From Gambelia wislizenii (lineage: Eukaryota > Chordata > Lepidosauria > Squamata > Crotaphytidae), in the NCBI GenBank assembly GCA_030847615.1, contig JAUMIR010000005.1:212334645-212398644 (forward strand): a stretch of DNA of 64,000 bases, in the 5' to 3' direction. Shown one piece after another: positions 21,620-33,012 of this stretch. Every line of letters starts with the position of its first letter. The first letter of the stretch is position 1. Under the pieces are notes generated by a model. That model was given only the letters and a program-made list of their open reading frames with translations, had not been told where the DNA came from and made no database searches. A program made the position numbers and the translations under genes.

Positions 21620-22220
21620 GGACTTCATCAGACGTGGCAAAAATCATGGGATTACGGTGTCATGATAGCGTGGACGGCCATCGCATGATGTTGTCATCAT
21701 CTTGTGGTGACTCTCTGCCCCAGCCACTAATAAGGCATTCCTTTTAATTGATGGGACAAGCCGTCAATAGATCACCAATATTGCTTTTTTGTGGTATTGA
21801 GGGTATGCGAAAACATGTCCCGTTGTAATCATGAGATTATAGCGTGAATGGGTGGTCCTCAGCGAGCAAACTTGTGGGTGAGAACGCAAATACGAAGCAC
21901 AGGATGCTCTTTTTATGAACTGTTCTGTCTAGTTTGCACATTTTTAGGCTTGTGTGTTCATTAACTTTGTTAATTTGGGGGGGGGGCTAGTTTTAAGCAT
22001 GCCCACGTCTTCTCACAAGAACAGCCAAAATCTTGCCCATGCCGAATCACAGAAGTAACTCCCATTCTTAAAGCACTAGTGGTCATTGTGTGATAACTCC
22101 ATGGTGGTTCTTTCTCATGATTACAGCTATGTGTGATAATAAGTGTTATAATGCCACAATGTTCCTGCTATCGTCATTCGCAGAATTACAGCATGTTCAG
22201 ACACTAGTCCGATAACATCC
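21620..22220. mobile_element. ~600-bp MITE with GGACTTCATCAGAC terminus
   Basis: The left end GGACTTCATCAGACG matches the GGACTTTATCAGACG end of the 36557-37147 element. The right end (GATAACATCC) is a weakened inverse. The interior matches, in reverse, the element at 29638-30265 (TTTTAATTGATGGGACAAG; GTAATCATGAGATTATAGCG). No frame. Confidence 0.65.
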
Positions 22221-24084
22221 CAAAACTATCCACCAGCTTATAATATTTGAACACACTCCACAGAAGAGATGCCAGATCAAAAAGTGTGCCTTTAATAGTT
22301 GTGTGGAAGGGGGCATTGCAGCAGGTGTTCCTTGTCATGCAATCAGGTAGCAAACCAAACCTGCTGAAATTTTCTTTTTTACACAGCCATTTTGTCGGAG
22401 CCCACTCCAGTTTTCACTGTAGCAACTCTATTTCACACTGAAGAAGGGACTCCCACGTAATTTGGTGGGGACCCTACATGGGTGGAGATGTGTGGTAAAA
22501 ATACTCACCACATGGACAGAAGGTACAGGTCACTAGCTAAATGTACAGAGTGATACATTAACATTGGCTAGCTAGACACTGAGACAAACTGGCTGCTGCT
22601 GCTAATCAAAATCTGGTGACAAAATAATGGTTCTTATGATCCTCCATCTCTGAAACTATAGTTCACAGGTGAGCAAAGTGTGGACAAGGCTGTTTTTATG
22701 GACTTCCGCCACTCCAAATTCAGAAGATCACTCTTTTTTCTGACCAAAAAGAGTGAATTGCTGCTGTTGAAAGCAAGACGCATCAATTCACCTTTTTGAG
22801 AGGTTCCACCACCACTGTTCAATATTTCAACATTTTTAAATTCCCTTCTTCAAAAGCAGAAGTGGACTTGTGGCCACTTCCAATTTTAGGGTTTATTGGG
22901 GGTGGGGTTGGCATATTTGGCAGTCTGTGTGGCACCCAAAGGGCCATGGAGATAGAAAATTGTTCCTCAAGCTTGCCATAGTTGGCAACAGTGGGGCACC
23001 TTTAGTCTCTGTGTGTATCATTCTGTCTCATAAAGGTCCTGAAGTGGAAAATTTTCTCCTTGCTTCTACTCCACTTCTGGTTAAAATAAAACTATTAATG
23101 GTTGCAAATCCTTTACAGTGTTTCCTAAAAACTCTTAAGTAAAACACTTTCACCATCATAGTTCATGGACAGCTGCCTGAACAAATGATCCATAACTCTC
23201 CTGTTCAGTTGCTATCAGGTCTCTTGCCTAACAGCCACATGCTAAGATGATTTGAAAGCCCATTAATAAAACTTTAAAACAAAATTAGCTGGTTATCAGT
23301 AGGGCTTCAATTTTTATTTTATTTTTATTTCAATGTTAGTCAAACTACTTCTTCCTATTACTGTTCTTGCTGCTGCTGTTGTTATTATATTCCAGCTTTT
23401 TCCCAGTGCTAGGACTCAAATAAAGGACTGGGCTCTAAAATTCTCTCTTCAACACAACCATTGAAGTTATTTCACCTGGCAACCCTAACTGAAGAGAGAT
23501 TATGAAAGTTAAAACAGATACAGCTAGAAGTACACATTATACAAAAATTAAAATACAATTAGATTAATGATAGAATTAAAAGCTGTATTATTTTTGCTGG
23601 TATTACTAATGCTTAACTATTTATTAAACCTACATAGTCGCAGAGGAGCCCTAAAACCCCTCACCATTTTCAATGGTTTGCTTTGTTCTCCTTATGCAAG
23701 TTGTGTGCAGCCTCTTCTAGAACAGAGATGGGGAGCCATTTTGGGCTACAGGGAGGAACAGATTCTTCCACAGTCTGGAACAGGTCAGGAACCCAACTTG
23801 GCTCTTTCTCCTCCCAGTTTTCTCACATGAGGTAAGGGTGGGAAGCATAAAGCCCATTTGTGTTTCTCATTAGCTCTCATTAACTCTGCACCCGTGATCA
23901 CTGGAGAGACAAGGCCTTAGGGCCTGTCAGTATCAGAGGCAGGCAGGGCTTGTCCTGGTGCTTTTTTTGCCTGACTCAGAGGGTCAGATGGTGCCTCTCC
24001 TCTACTTCATGTGGGAAAGCCAACCAAAGCGGTGGCTTAATGTCACTTCAGCAGTGGTGAGGGAACAGCTAGCAGGCTAACTTA
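22221..24084. other. Non-coding interval, nothing recognised
   Basis: A 1.9-kb stretch with frames of 90 codons or fewer, no domains and no repeat family I can name. Confidence 0.5.
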
Positions 24085-24394
24085 GCATATCCTCCAACAT
24101 TTCACAGATTAAAAAACCTGGACACATGTGGCCAAGCAACATTATTAGAGTATGGTCAAGATGGCAAAAGTCATACATGAGGCAAAAGACAAACCAGGAA
24201 AGGCGGCGGCAGTTTGCTTTTGCCTGAGTCTGAACTTTGAATATAGTTTGCAGAAACTGAAGTAAGCTGAAAACAAAGGAGAAAAGTGAGAAGAGGAGAG
24301 AGAAACTGGGACATTTTAAAGGCAGAAGAAAAAGTGGAATGGCAGAGGATTAATCGGGATGGTACCAGCCCATTCAGGACAGTTGGAGGGTATG
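24085..24394. mobile_element. MITE with ACCCTCCA-type termini, reverse orientation
   Basis: GCATATCCTCCAACATTTC at left and GACAGTTGGAGGGTATG at right are inverted ends. The interior (GTTTGCTTTTGCCTGAG) is the reverse complement of the 4101 and 34187 copies. Confidence 0.7.
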
Positions 24395-25506
24395 GCTTAG
24401 GAAGCAGTGGGTAAATTGTGTGGCCACACTAGCTCTGTTCTCCAGCATCCTGAAGCTGTGCACACACATATACATACACACACCACTATCTGAAGCAGCG
24501 CTTCATTGTGCCTAATGGGATAGCCAGCCTTCACACAGTAGGAGTACTGGGTACTGTCCAAATTTCCCTCAATCATTCAGTGAATATATCTAATCTAGCC
24601 ACACAAGTGTTGTGTTGTCCCCCTTCCATTTCACCCATCTGTTCTCAACCACTCCTAAGCCTCACAGCTTGCCTGCTATTCTCTTGCATAGCATTTCAGT
24701 CCCACAAATAATTTTCTCCTTAGTTCCCCCAAACAAATAGGGTGTAATCAAACCTATTTTAGGAGCTATAGTCCAAAAAGGAACTTTTCCAAGCTCAAGG
24801 TTAACCCTTTCAAAGCTTCTGAAAGAGAGTACCGGTATATTAAAAATCCAGATAAATAAACATTGAATCAGTTATGTTTATAAAATTTCATCTTCCCTCA
24901 CTCTTACGGCCCTCAAGCTAGCAACTTGAACTCCTATAAGCTACACAGTCTCAGTTTTTAAATGCTTAGACTTCTAATTTTTCTCTTCTAAATAAAGCTA
25001 CAGACATTCTTCAACAATAACATACATTCCAAAATCATTTGTGTCTTCAACTAAAAATTTATCTTACCTTTGTTTTCCCTGGAGAGTGAGTTTAATTACA
25101 GTGTTACATAAAATGTGTATTTTGTTAACATTGGAAAGAGGTTATGCTCTACATTAAGGTCCAAACAAGTCTGTGTTTACAGTACATAATTCTTTTTCCA
25201 GCTGTTCCCATACTCACTAAGAAAGTAAATTAGATATTTCTTAAAACCATTACCTTATTTTGTTGACTTCATCAAAATGCAAAACATAATGGACATGGAA
25301 AATTAGTACCCCGGGAGATGTTCAGTTATGGTGACTTCTTCAAGTACTGTAATCATAATTTCATTGGGAAATCAGTTATGGCTGCCACAGAATTCTACTA
25401 AAATTATCTAAATCTTTTTCCTGGGTATATCTTAGTACATAAACAAAGGGAGAGGTTATAAAACGCACAGTTCCTGTTTCACTGTCAATGTGGAAAAGAC
25501 TAAGGG
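24395..25506. other. Non-coding interval with a MITE half
   Basis: Positions 24750-24800 hold half of the foldback MITE (AGGAACTTTTCCAAGCTC). A short CA-rich tract lies at 24463-24484. Nothing else recognised. Confidence 0.5.
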
Positions 25507-25808
25507 GTTTACTGCACTCTGAAGAAAAATGGCAAAGCAGCAAGAACGTTCCATCATCCGTGCTGCCTTGCTGCAGGATGTTGCCATTCTTCTGGTATTC
25601 TTTCATTCCAATCCCATGGGGGACTGAGGTAAAACCATGTCTTTTTGCTAATGGGTTTTTCCAGTTAGCAAAAAGATGCAGTTTTACCTCAGTCCCTCAT
25701 GGGACAGAATGAAACAAAACTGGAAGAATGGCGATGTCATGAGGTAAGGCAGCACGGAAGACAGAATGTTCCTGGTGCCTTTCTGCTTTTCTTCAGAGTG
25801 CAGTAAGC
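25507..25808. mobile_element. 302-bp near-complete hairpin element
   Basis: Almost the whole segment is one inverted repeat. TTACTGCACTCTGAAGAAAA at left is mirrored by TTTTCTTCAGAGTGCAGTAA at right. Inner arms GACTGAGGTAAAACCATGTC and GCAGTTTTACCTCAGTC surround a small centre near 25658. Partial relatives are at 54384-54600 and 56885-57000. Frames across it are artefacts. Probably a foldback-type MITE. Confidence 0.8.
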
Positions 25809-26047
25809 TTCTAAGTATCTTTGGAAAAATGGCTTGGAGCCAAGATGTCTGGAAGACTGCTTTCTCCCAGCTCTGGGAGCCTTAGTAGAGGCCCTGTTAT
25901 ATGTCTGCCACCAAGAGAGGATAAGTTGGTGAGTGCACAAGACAATAGTGCTGTATTGCAATACCTTGATTACAGAATCCCTTCCCATGGGAAGACAGGC
26001 TGGCTTCTTCATTGTGAAGGTTCTGAGGAGCAGACAAATTTGTTTTA

Positions 26048-26283
26048 TGCTGTTTGTACCTTCAAGTCACCCGTTGTCTTATGGCAACCCCATGAATTTC
26101 ATAGGGTTTTCTTAGGCAAGGAAAATTCAGAGGTGGTTCTGCCAGTTTGTTTCACTGAAATATAGCCTATAGCACCTGATATTCATTAGCAATCTCCCAT
26201 CCATGTACTAACTAGGGCTTACCCTGCTTAGCTTCCAAGATCAGACAGGATCTGGTGTCTTTGGAGTATTTAGGCCCATGTCC
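26048..26283 (-). mobile_element. 5S-rRNA-derived SINE, near full length
   Basis: On the minus strand the 5S-like head (CCAGATCCTGTCTGATCTTG, GAAGCTAAGCAGGGTAAGCC, AGTTAGTACATGGATGGGAG) is followed by the linker missing from the 14413 copy (GGCTATATTTCAGTG) and the tail TTGCCATAAGACAACGGGTG. It is the fullest of the 5S SINEs here. Confidence 0.85.
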
Positions 26284-26859
26284 TATCTTAAAACAATGTC
26301 TTTATATATATTACTGAACTTCTAGTACTCTAGTGGGCAGAAAATCAAATATTAAACAGTAACAACAAATAAATAGATAGTTGGCATGCAGATATTATTT
26401 CCAGGAACTGATTAACCTTACCTACCATGAACATCAAGAGACAACTGGATGCGAAAGAGTTTCTTTTTTTCCCTTTGTGATGCAGGAATTAGTTTACTCC
26501 TCTCCCTGTGCCCACTTTACCCTCCCTCATAATACATCTAGCAAGAGGAAGAGCATGCTGCATGTACCGTATATTCCGGCGTATAAGACGACGTTTGAGC
26601 CCTGAAAAATAGGCTCCAAAATCAGGGCTTGTCTTATACACCGGATACACTTTGCTTCACCCCACCATCTGAACTCCTGCCTCTTCGCTCCCTTCCTAAA
26701 TGGAGAAGAGGCAGGAGATCAGGTGGCGGGAGGGGTGAGGCAAAGTGCTTACAGTTCATTCGCCCCCCCTGCCTTCTCCCCTTTGGGGAGCAACTGAGGA
26801 CAGAGGAGGGGGGTAAATGTTGCTGGAAAGCCCCCCCTCCAGCCACCCTTCCACCCTCC

Positions 26860-27960
26860 CCGAAGCCGCAATCCGGCTCCTGGATCGTGGCTTTGGGGTG
26901 GGGGGGTGGCAGCGAAGCCCCCTCCCCCCAGCCACCCATCCACCCTCCCTCCATCCACCCCCCTCCCCAAAGCCGTGATCCCACTTGAGATTGCGGCTTT
27001 GAGGAGGGGGGTGGCTGCGAAGCCCCCTCCCCCCAGCCACCCATCCACCCTCCCTCCATCCACCCCCCTCCCCAAAGGCGCAATCCCACTTGAGATCGCG
27101 GCTTCGGGGAGGGGGGTGGCTGCGAAGCCCCTACCCCCAGTCACCCGTCCACCCTCCCTCCAGTGCCCTCCGTCCATCCACCCCCCCTCCCCAAAGCCGC
27201 AATCCCACTTGAGATCGCGGCTTTGGGGAGGAGAGGTGGCTGCGAAGCCCCCTCCCCCCAGCCACCCATCCACCCTCCCACCATCCACCCCCCTCCCCAA
27301 AGCCAAGATCCCACTTGAGATCGCGGCTTCGGGGAGGGGGGTGGCTGCGAAGCCCCTACCCCCAGTCACCCGTCCACCCTCCCTCCAGTGCTCTCCGTCT
27401 ATCCACCCCCCCTCCCCAAAGCCGCGATCCCACTTGAGATCGCGGCTTTAGGGAGGAGAGGTGGCTGCGAAGCCCCCTCCCCCCAGCCACCCTCCCTCCA
27501 TCCACCACCCTCCCCAAAGCCACGATCCCACTTGAGATTGCAGCTTTGGAGAGGGGGGTGGCTGCGAAGCCCCCTCCCCCCAGCCACCCATCCACCCTCC
27601 CTCCAGCGCCCTCTGTCCATCCACCCCCCTCCCCAAAGCCACGATCCCACTTAAGATCCCGGCTTTGGGGAGGGGGGAAGGCTGCGAAGTCCCCTCCCCC
27701 CAGCCACCCGTACACCCTCCATCCATCCACCCCCCTCCCCAAAGCTGCAATCCCACTTGAGATCGGGGCTTTGGGGAGGGGGGTGGCTGCGAAGCCCCCT
27801 CCCCCTAGCCACCCGTCCACCCTCCCTCCAGCCACCCCCCTCCCCAAAGCCACGATCCCACTCGAGATCGTGGCTTCAGGGAGGGGGTGGGCGGCTGCAA
27901 AGCCCCCTCCCTCCAGCCACCCATCCACCCTCCCCGAAGCCCCCTCCCTCCAGCCCCCCC
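26860..27960. repeat. GC-rich minisatellite with alternating ~105/~119-bp units
   Basis: About ten units each carry a palindromic heart of the form AAGCCGCGATCCCACTTGAG followed by ATCGCGGCTTTGG. Unit starts near 26971, 27075, 27195, 27301, 27420, 27518, 27637, 27743 and 27848 give spacings of 104, 120, 106, 119, 98, 119, 106 and 105. The longer units have an extra block reading CCAGTGCCCTCCGTCCAT. Pyrimidine-rich spacers (CCCTCCCCCCAGCCACCC) fill the rest. Confidence 0.9.
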
Positions 27961-27989
27961 CCCCAGCCAGCTGGCCATTCCACATTCCC

Positions 27990-28760
27990 CAACCCACGAG
28001 GAGATTGGGCAGCTTCCTCGTGGGTTGGGGAATCGTGGGAGGAGAGAGCCCAGAAGGAGGGATTGGGCTGTGCAGCCAAAAGAGGCATATTCGCCTCTTC
28101 TCCCCACCTTCCTTGAAGGTGGGGAGAGGGGGTGAATCCTGGGTTTGGCTGCACAGCCTCCGCATCCTCCTCCTCGGATCGGGGCTGTGCAGCCAAACGG
28201 GGCCCCGTTTAACCCTGCAGCCCTGATGCCTTCTTCTGGGCTCCCTTACAAAGGGAGCCCAGAAGGAGGCATCGGGGCTGTGGAGTTAAACCCCTAGATT
28301 CACTCCCTCTTCCTTGATTGAAGGTGGGGAATGGGGGCGAATCCTGGGGTTTGGCTCCACAGCCCCGCATCCTCCTTCTGGGCTCCCTTTGGAAGGGAGC
28401 CCAGAAGGAGGGATCGGGGCTGCGGAGCCAAAGGGGGCATCTTCGCCCCTTCTCCCCACCTTCCTTCAAGGTGGGGAGAGGGGGCAAATCTAGGGGTTTG
28501 CCGTGGCGACCCCCACTTCCCCCACCTTGGTCCCCTTCGGAAGAGCCAAGACAGAGGGAAGGGGGCTGCTGAGGGAAACTGGGCATTTTCGCCCCTTTCC
28601 TCCACCTTCGAGTCAAGTTTGACTGGAAGGTTGAAGAGAGGGGCGAATGTTGCGGCTGGCTGTATGGGGGAGCCCTGCCAGCTGATCCTGTTCGCTTTCC
28701 CAACTCACGAGGAGATCCTCGTGAGTTGGGAAACAAAGAGGATCAGCTGTCAAGGCTCCC
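27990..28760. repeat. Block of successive hairpins
   Basis: Inverted pairs include CCAACCCACGAGGAGATT / CAGCTTCCTCGTGGGTTGG (27990-28030), CTTCTGGGCTCCCTT / AAGGGAGCCCAGAAG (28232-28267 and again 28377-28409), and CCAACTCACGAGGAGATC / CTCGTGAGTTGGG (28699-28731). Loops are very short, so strong cruciform or stem-loop structures are possible. Confidence 0.8.
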
Positions 28761-28900
28761 CCAGCCAGTCAGCCAGCCAGCCAAATTGGAGGGATGGTTT
28801 TATATGGCAAATATATGCCTAAGCCTAGATTTTTGGCTGGAAATTGGGGGTGGTGGTCTTATACGCCCAGTTGTCTAATACGCCGGAATATACGGTATGT

Positions 28901-29637
28901 CTGACTGCTCTTCTGGGTCTCTGGAATGGATCAATTAACTAATGGCAGACTCTCTTAAGGCAAACAGGACTACTGAAGACAACCTGAAATTAATGCCTCC
29001 AGCATGATTGGTTGGTGCCAAGGGTAGTCATGCAGACCCAGACTAAGGGTCTGTATCTGAGAAGGGCTGGGGATGTACCTATGGGGTGTGTGTGGAATGG
29101 GGATACTGCCTACCAAATAAGAATTCTGCCCCCCAATGAAATTTTCCTTCAGTGCTCAAATTTCTATTAGTTAAGTTGCAGTGATATAGACTTGAATCGA
29201 TTGACTCGGACTTGAGTCAGACTTAAGTTGCTAAAATGACTTGATTTGGACTCAGCTCTGCCATAAATCAAGCACTGACTCAATTGGACTCAAGGCCTGT
29301 ATACTGTATTTTCAGATACTGACTTGCTGGCCTTGGAGGAGGAGGAGCCTTCTAAAGCATTTCCTAGCAGCAGGCAACACTCACCCCAACAGCTTGGGAA
29401 GCGTTTCTTCAAGGGAAACACAGCAAATGAGTTCAGCAACAGGCTTGAGGTGGAAGGATCCTAAGCTTTGCCCAAACAGCAGGCAAAGTCTGCTCAGCAA
29501 CCTCACAGGAAGCATTTCTCACAGGCTGCCAAGTAGACCCCAATCCTTGCCTCAAGCCCAACCTGTAGTTTAATCTTCCTGTTTACTCTTATATCCCTCC
29601 TGCTTCTTCCTCAACCCAATGAAGTCAGGACTTTATC
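28901..29637. other. Non-coding interval
   Basis: Positions 29190-29295 are dense in GACTTGAGTC-like words. No gene seen; the 110-codon frame 29241-29573 has no domain. Confidence 0.5.
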
Positions 29638-30265
29638 AGAGGAGTGTCTAAAAACACTGTAATTCCACAAGTAAGGAAAGCAGAAACACAGCGGCATTAC
29701 CACAGTAATTCTCACACGTTGCCTTAATCACAGGATTAAAGGTTGTGCCACAGTAACACTTGTCTTCACATTACCTTCTAATAACACAGTATTAATGCTT
29801 TGTACTGGCCCGTGCATGCTCCTTTAAGGAAAATGTTCACTTACTTCCATGATTTAGCATGGGTGAGATTTTGGCGGTTCTCACAAAAAGATGCAACTTC
29901 TCTTAAAAACATCAAAAATGTAAATAATGAAAGAAATGCACATACAAACACCTAAACAAACATAAAAACATTGTTTTAACAGGTGACAGTTCATTGAAGC
30001 AGCATCCTGTATATCCTTTGCATGTTCTCACCTGGATGTTTTCTCATTGGGAAAGGGAGGGGGGACTGCCCATTCATACTGTAATCTCACAATTACAATT
30101 ACAGAATGTGAAAACAACGATATTGCGAGCAATTCATGGCTTAACCCATGAATTAAAGGGGATACCTGATTAACTGCTGGAGCACACGATGTGCACGGGA
30201 TGACGACTACATCATGTGATGGTGGGAACCCCTTTGTGGTACCGTAACATTGTAATCAGGCAATT
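29638..30265. mobile_element. ~600-bp MITE, reverse of the 21620 family
   Basis: Left end GGACTTTATCAGAGG. Interior blocks (CTGTAATCTCACAATTACAA; TAACCCATGAATTAAAGGGG) are reverse complements of blocks in the 21620-22220 element. The last bases of the right terminus are not visible. Confidence 0.55.
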
Positions 30266-30464
30266 TTAAATTCCTTAGTGTCTCTGCAAGACTCCTTTTT
30301 CTGTCTTTTTATAGTGAGGGAAAAATGAAAGGAAAATTGTGTGCTTTTTCCATGGCTTCAACATTTCTGGGAATTTTACATATCTAGTTGGCTAGCTTCA
30401 ACTCCCTGGGTGAGTTTCCAGACTCCTTGGCTGAGGAAAAGGTATTTTACAAAGTAATATACGG

Positions 30465-30582
30465 TTAGGGAACATGTCACTCTCCAGATATTGGTGGACT
30501 GCAGCATAGTCAATGATGATGATGAGTGATGTGAGTTGTGTTCCAGCAATATCTGAAGGGCCGCATGCTCCCCATTCCTGCA
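30465..30582. mobile_element. Palindromic MITE copy
   Basis: ACTCTCCAGATATTGGTGGA and TTCCAGCAATATCTGAAGGG are inverted halves. Same family as 3071-3202. Confidence 0.6.
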
Positions 30583-31697
30583 TGGTGGACACTACACACA
30601 ACCTCAGCCTCATATTGATTGCATAAATCAAGATTCAAACAGTGAATGTCACTGGATTCACCTCCTTTTTGTTGTTGTTGGCAAATCTGAGGTTAAAGTC
30701 TGCATATTGACAGTAAATTCTGGCCTCTACATTGTTTCACATCAGGGCTGTTATTTGAAAAAACGATCTTTGCTTTTTATGTTTTCTGAACATGTTACCT
30801 TTATCTTACTGAGGAAGGTTACTAAGTTTGTTTGTACTCAGAGAGGCTGCAAAGGGTTCTGATCCACATTAAACTAAAATCACTATGGATAAACCTCTCT
30901 CTCTATAGCTTTTGCATAAATCACTACAGTACAAGTACAGAAATATGCAAAGGGTATAATGTTGTCCAAAGACCCTAATTATCCTCATTAGGTTAATACC
31001 TTTATAGGCACCTCATAGAGTGTGCCCACTTTGGAGTTTTGTAGAACTCTTCATCACAGGACCTGTTAAAAGCTTTAGTTAAATATCTAAAGATGCCTTC
31101 CAAATTCTGTTTTATTCTAGATTACATGTTCTAGATTACATGGTTTAAAAATCACCCACTCCCCCTTTTCTCTCTTTGTTTGTTTGCTTATTATCTGTCT
31201 AATAAAGAGGTCTAAAGAACTTGAAAGCTTACACAATATTTGTGTGATATTTGAATTGGACTGGTAAAGGTACTACTTTAATTTGGGTTTTAGCACCTTT
31301 TTCGTTTAACCAAATAATTAGAATAGGTGACAGGGTAATCTAAACCAGAGCTTCCAGCATTTTTTAAAAGTAATTCCCTAGCAATAGGTATTACTTTAAA
31401 AAAACGTTAATTGTGGCTCCTTACATTGACACCCTAGTATTACATTACTTTTTTGTTATTGTATTGTTTTTACAAAAATATAATTTAAAAGATTAGCAGC
31501 AGATGTTATCCAGTGAAGTGTATGGTTGCTGTTTGTAACATTTTGTAATGGTAATTGATAATTTAAAAGAAGGGAAATAGTTTAAAATGCCATCAATCCC
31601 TCAAAATGTCCTCCAAAGACAACACTTTAGAACTAAAAAAAGGAAAAGAAAAGAAATCTAATTACTGGTCACTATGTTGCTTTGTAAAAAGAAATAA
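30583..31697. other. Non-coding interval, nothing recognised
   Basis: AT-rich, no domain-bearing frame or repeat recognised. Confidence 0.5.
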
Positions 31698-31800
31698 TGC
31701 AAAGGGATCTTGTAGCACCTTTGAGATTAACTCAGAGAAAAATGTTGGTAGCATAAACTTTCATAGACTTAAGCCTACTTCATCAGATGCAAAGTGTAAA
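31698..31800 (-). mobile_element. Penelope-type 3' end with hammerhead-like core
   Basis: The minus strand reads CTGATGA (plus 31780-31786), one extra A, a helix of GTAGGC-TTAA-GTCTAT with two G-U pairs, GAAA, then GTTTATGC. CUGAUGA is the commonest form of hammerhead box I. Same family as 14744-14840, with slightly weaker helices II and III. Confidence 0.6.
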
Positions 31801-32258
31801 AAAATGTAACAGGTAATCTCATTACCTGTTAACATGTTATTTACAAGCTCTGGTTTGAATTCCACCTCTTCAGTTAACAAAGATTTAAATTTCATATGGA
31901 AGTGTGCCAGCTCCACAGAGTGCATTTCAGAAGGCAAACGGATTGCTACACCATTCAGCTGAGGTCCCACCTTAATAGGAATGTGAAACTACCCAAGAAG
32001 GCTGAGAAAACCATTCTGATTTGGACTTGGTGACCCTGCTATATCAAGTTGTTTTCATCTCTACAGACAGTAATAAATTATGACAGCACAGCCAAGACTT
32101 TAAAACATCTATTGCTGTGCAATGTGTTAGCAGAGACCAAATTGACCTCATAAATTCTTCTGCCACTGTGGCCCTTCCAAGTCTCACCAGTGAAAATACC
32201 TCCGAGAAGATACTTTTACTCACTAGGTGGGTGCCATCATGTCACACAGTATATCAAC
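31801..32258. other. Non-coding interval, nothing recognised
   Basis: No domain-bearing frame or repeat recognised. Confidence 0.5.
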
Positions 32259-32296
32259 ATAGAGGGTCCATTCACACTACACATTTATAGCACTAT
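32259..32296. mobile_element. Left end of a MITE broken by a second MITE
   Basis: GGGTCCATTCACACTACACA followed by TTTATAGCACTAT is the left terminus of the family at 35096 and 49617. It stops abruptly where the next MITE begins. Confidence 0.6.
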
Positions 32297-32877
32297 GGAG
32301 ATTTTCACATGGGGCCAAAATGCCCAGTTACTGCCCCGCCACCTCCTCTCCTGTTCCTGCCACGGAATAACATAAATCTTTCACACACTTACCTTAATTC
32401 CGCGGCAGGAAAGGGCCCCCCCTCCCCTCACTGGCCAGCCGTAAATGCAGCCATCGTAAGGGTGCTTTTATGACCGGCTGTCTGAAACGTTATCACGTTA
32501 TCACGTGATAACGGCTGGACGGTAAATTTAAAAAATAAAACTCCCCCAAACATAAAATCAGTTCACCAAGCACAAAAACACACTTTAAATCACACAATCA
32601 AAACAGAGAGGGTAAAATAAAAGGTGCCACTTACCTGGATGTCCAGATCGTACCAGAAAGTACTTAGAATGGACCTCCCCTCCGCAGCTGTCATTTTGGA
32701 ACAGGAATGGGGCTCCTGTTCGCACACCCATGATTGCGTGATAATGATGGAATGGGAGGTCTATTCACAATGAAAAATTGTGATTACATTGTTCCAGAAC
32801 AGTCACAGGACCAGGATGGATGCAGGGCAGAATGGGGTCAGCGTCGTCCAAAAGGAAAAACCTTTCCTGACCCTTTC
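32297..32877. mobile_element. ~600-bp MITE with GGAGATTTTCACA terminus, right end lost
   Basis: Nearly identical over most of its length to the complete copy at 47387-48003: CCGCCACCTCCTCTCCTG, TATCACGTGATAACGG, GTTCACCAAGCACAAAAACA. Minus-strand GGTAAGTG motifs are at 32386-32393 and 32628-32635, matching those of the complete copy. The right terminus is replaced by another repeat. Confidence 0.75.
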
Positions 32878-33010
32878 CCCCATCTTAGCCCCATCTCTGC
32901 CCCTGGGGTCATGAGGACTTCCTGGGGGCAGAACAGGGCAAATGCCCTGCATCGTCAGGATTGCATGGTTCTAAGACAGGGGAAAGATGGGGTATATTGC
33001 CCATGTAGAC
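32878..33010. mobile_element. MITE fragment, ATGGGCTATTTACC family
   Basis: CCCCATCTTAGCCCC at left and AAAGATGGGGTATATTGCCC at right are inverted. Related to 57571-57705. Confidence 0.5.
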
Positions 33011-33012
33011 AA

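Larger units (their letters stand above)
26566..28896. mobile_element. 2.3-kb inverted-repeat element packed with minisatellite
   Basis: ACCGTATATTCCGGCGTAT at 26566 is repeated exactly in inverse at the right end (ATACGCCGGAATATACGGT, ending 28896). ATGT flanks both sides (26562-26565 and 28897-28900), a possible 4-bp target duplication. The interior is GC-rich and holds a minisatellite (26860-27960) and a hairpin-rich block (27990-28760). No transposase is present; long overlapping frames on both strands come from the repeats. Ends resemble those of the small MITE at 18436. Superfamily not assigned. Confidence 0.75.

Noticed and set aside
26629..28822. Long overlapping frames on both strands (up to 269 codons), proline/glycine rich
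   Set aside because: They follow the GC-rich tandem units and hairpins, occur in several frames at once and show no domain.
26566..28896. A CpG-island promoter
   Set aside because: The GC-rich block is bounded by transposon ends and built of tandem repeats; no adjacent first exon was seen.
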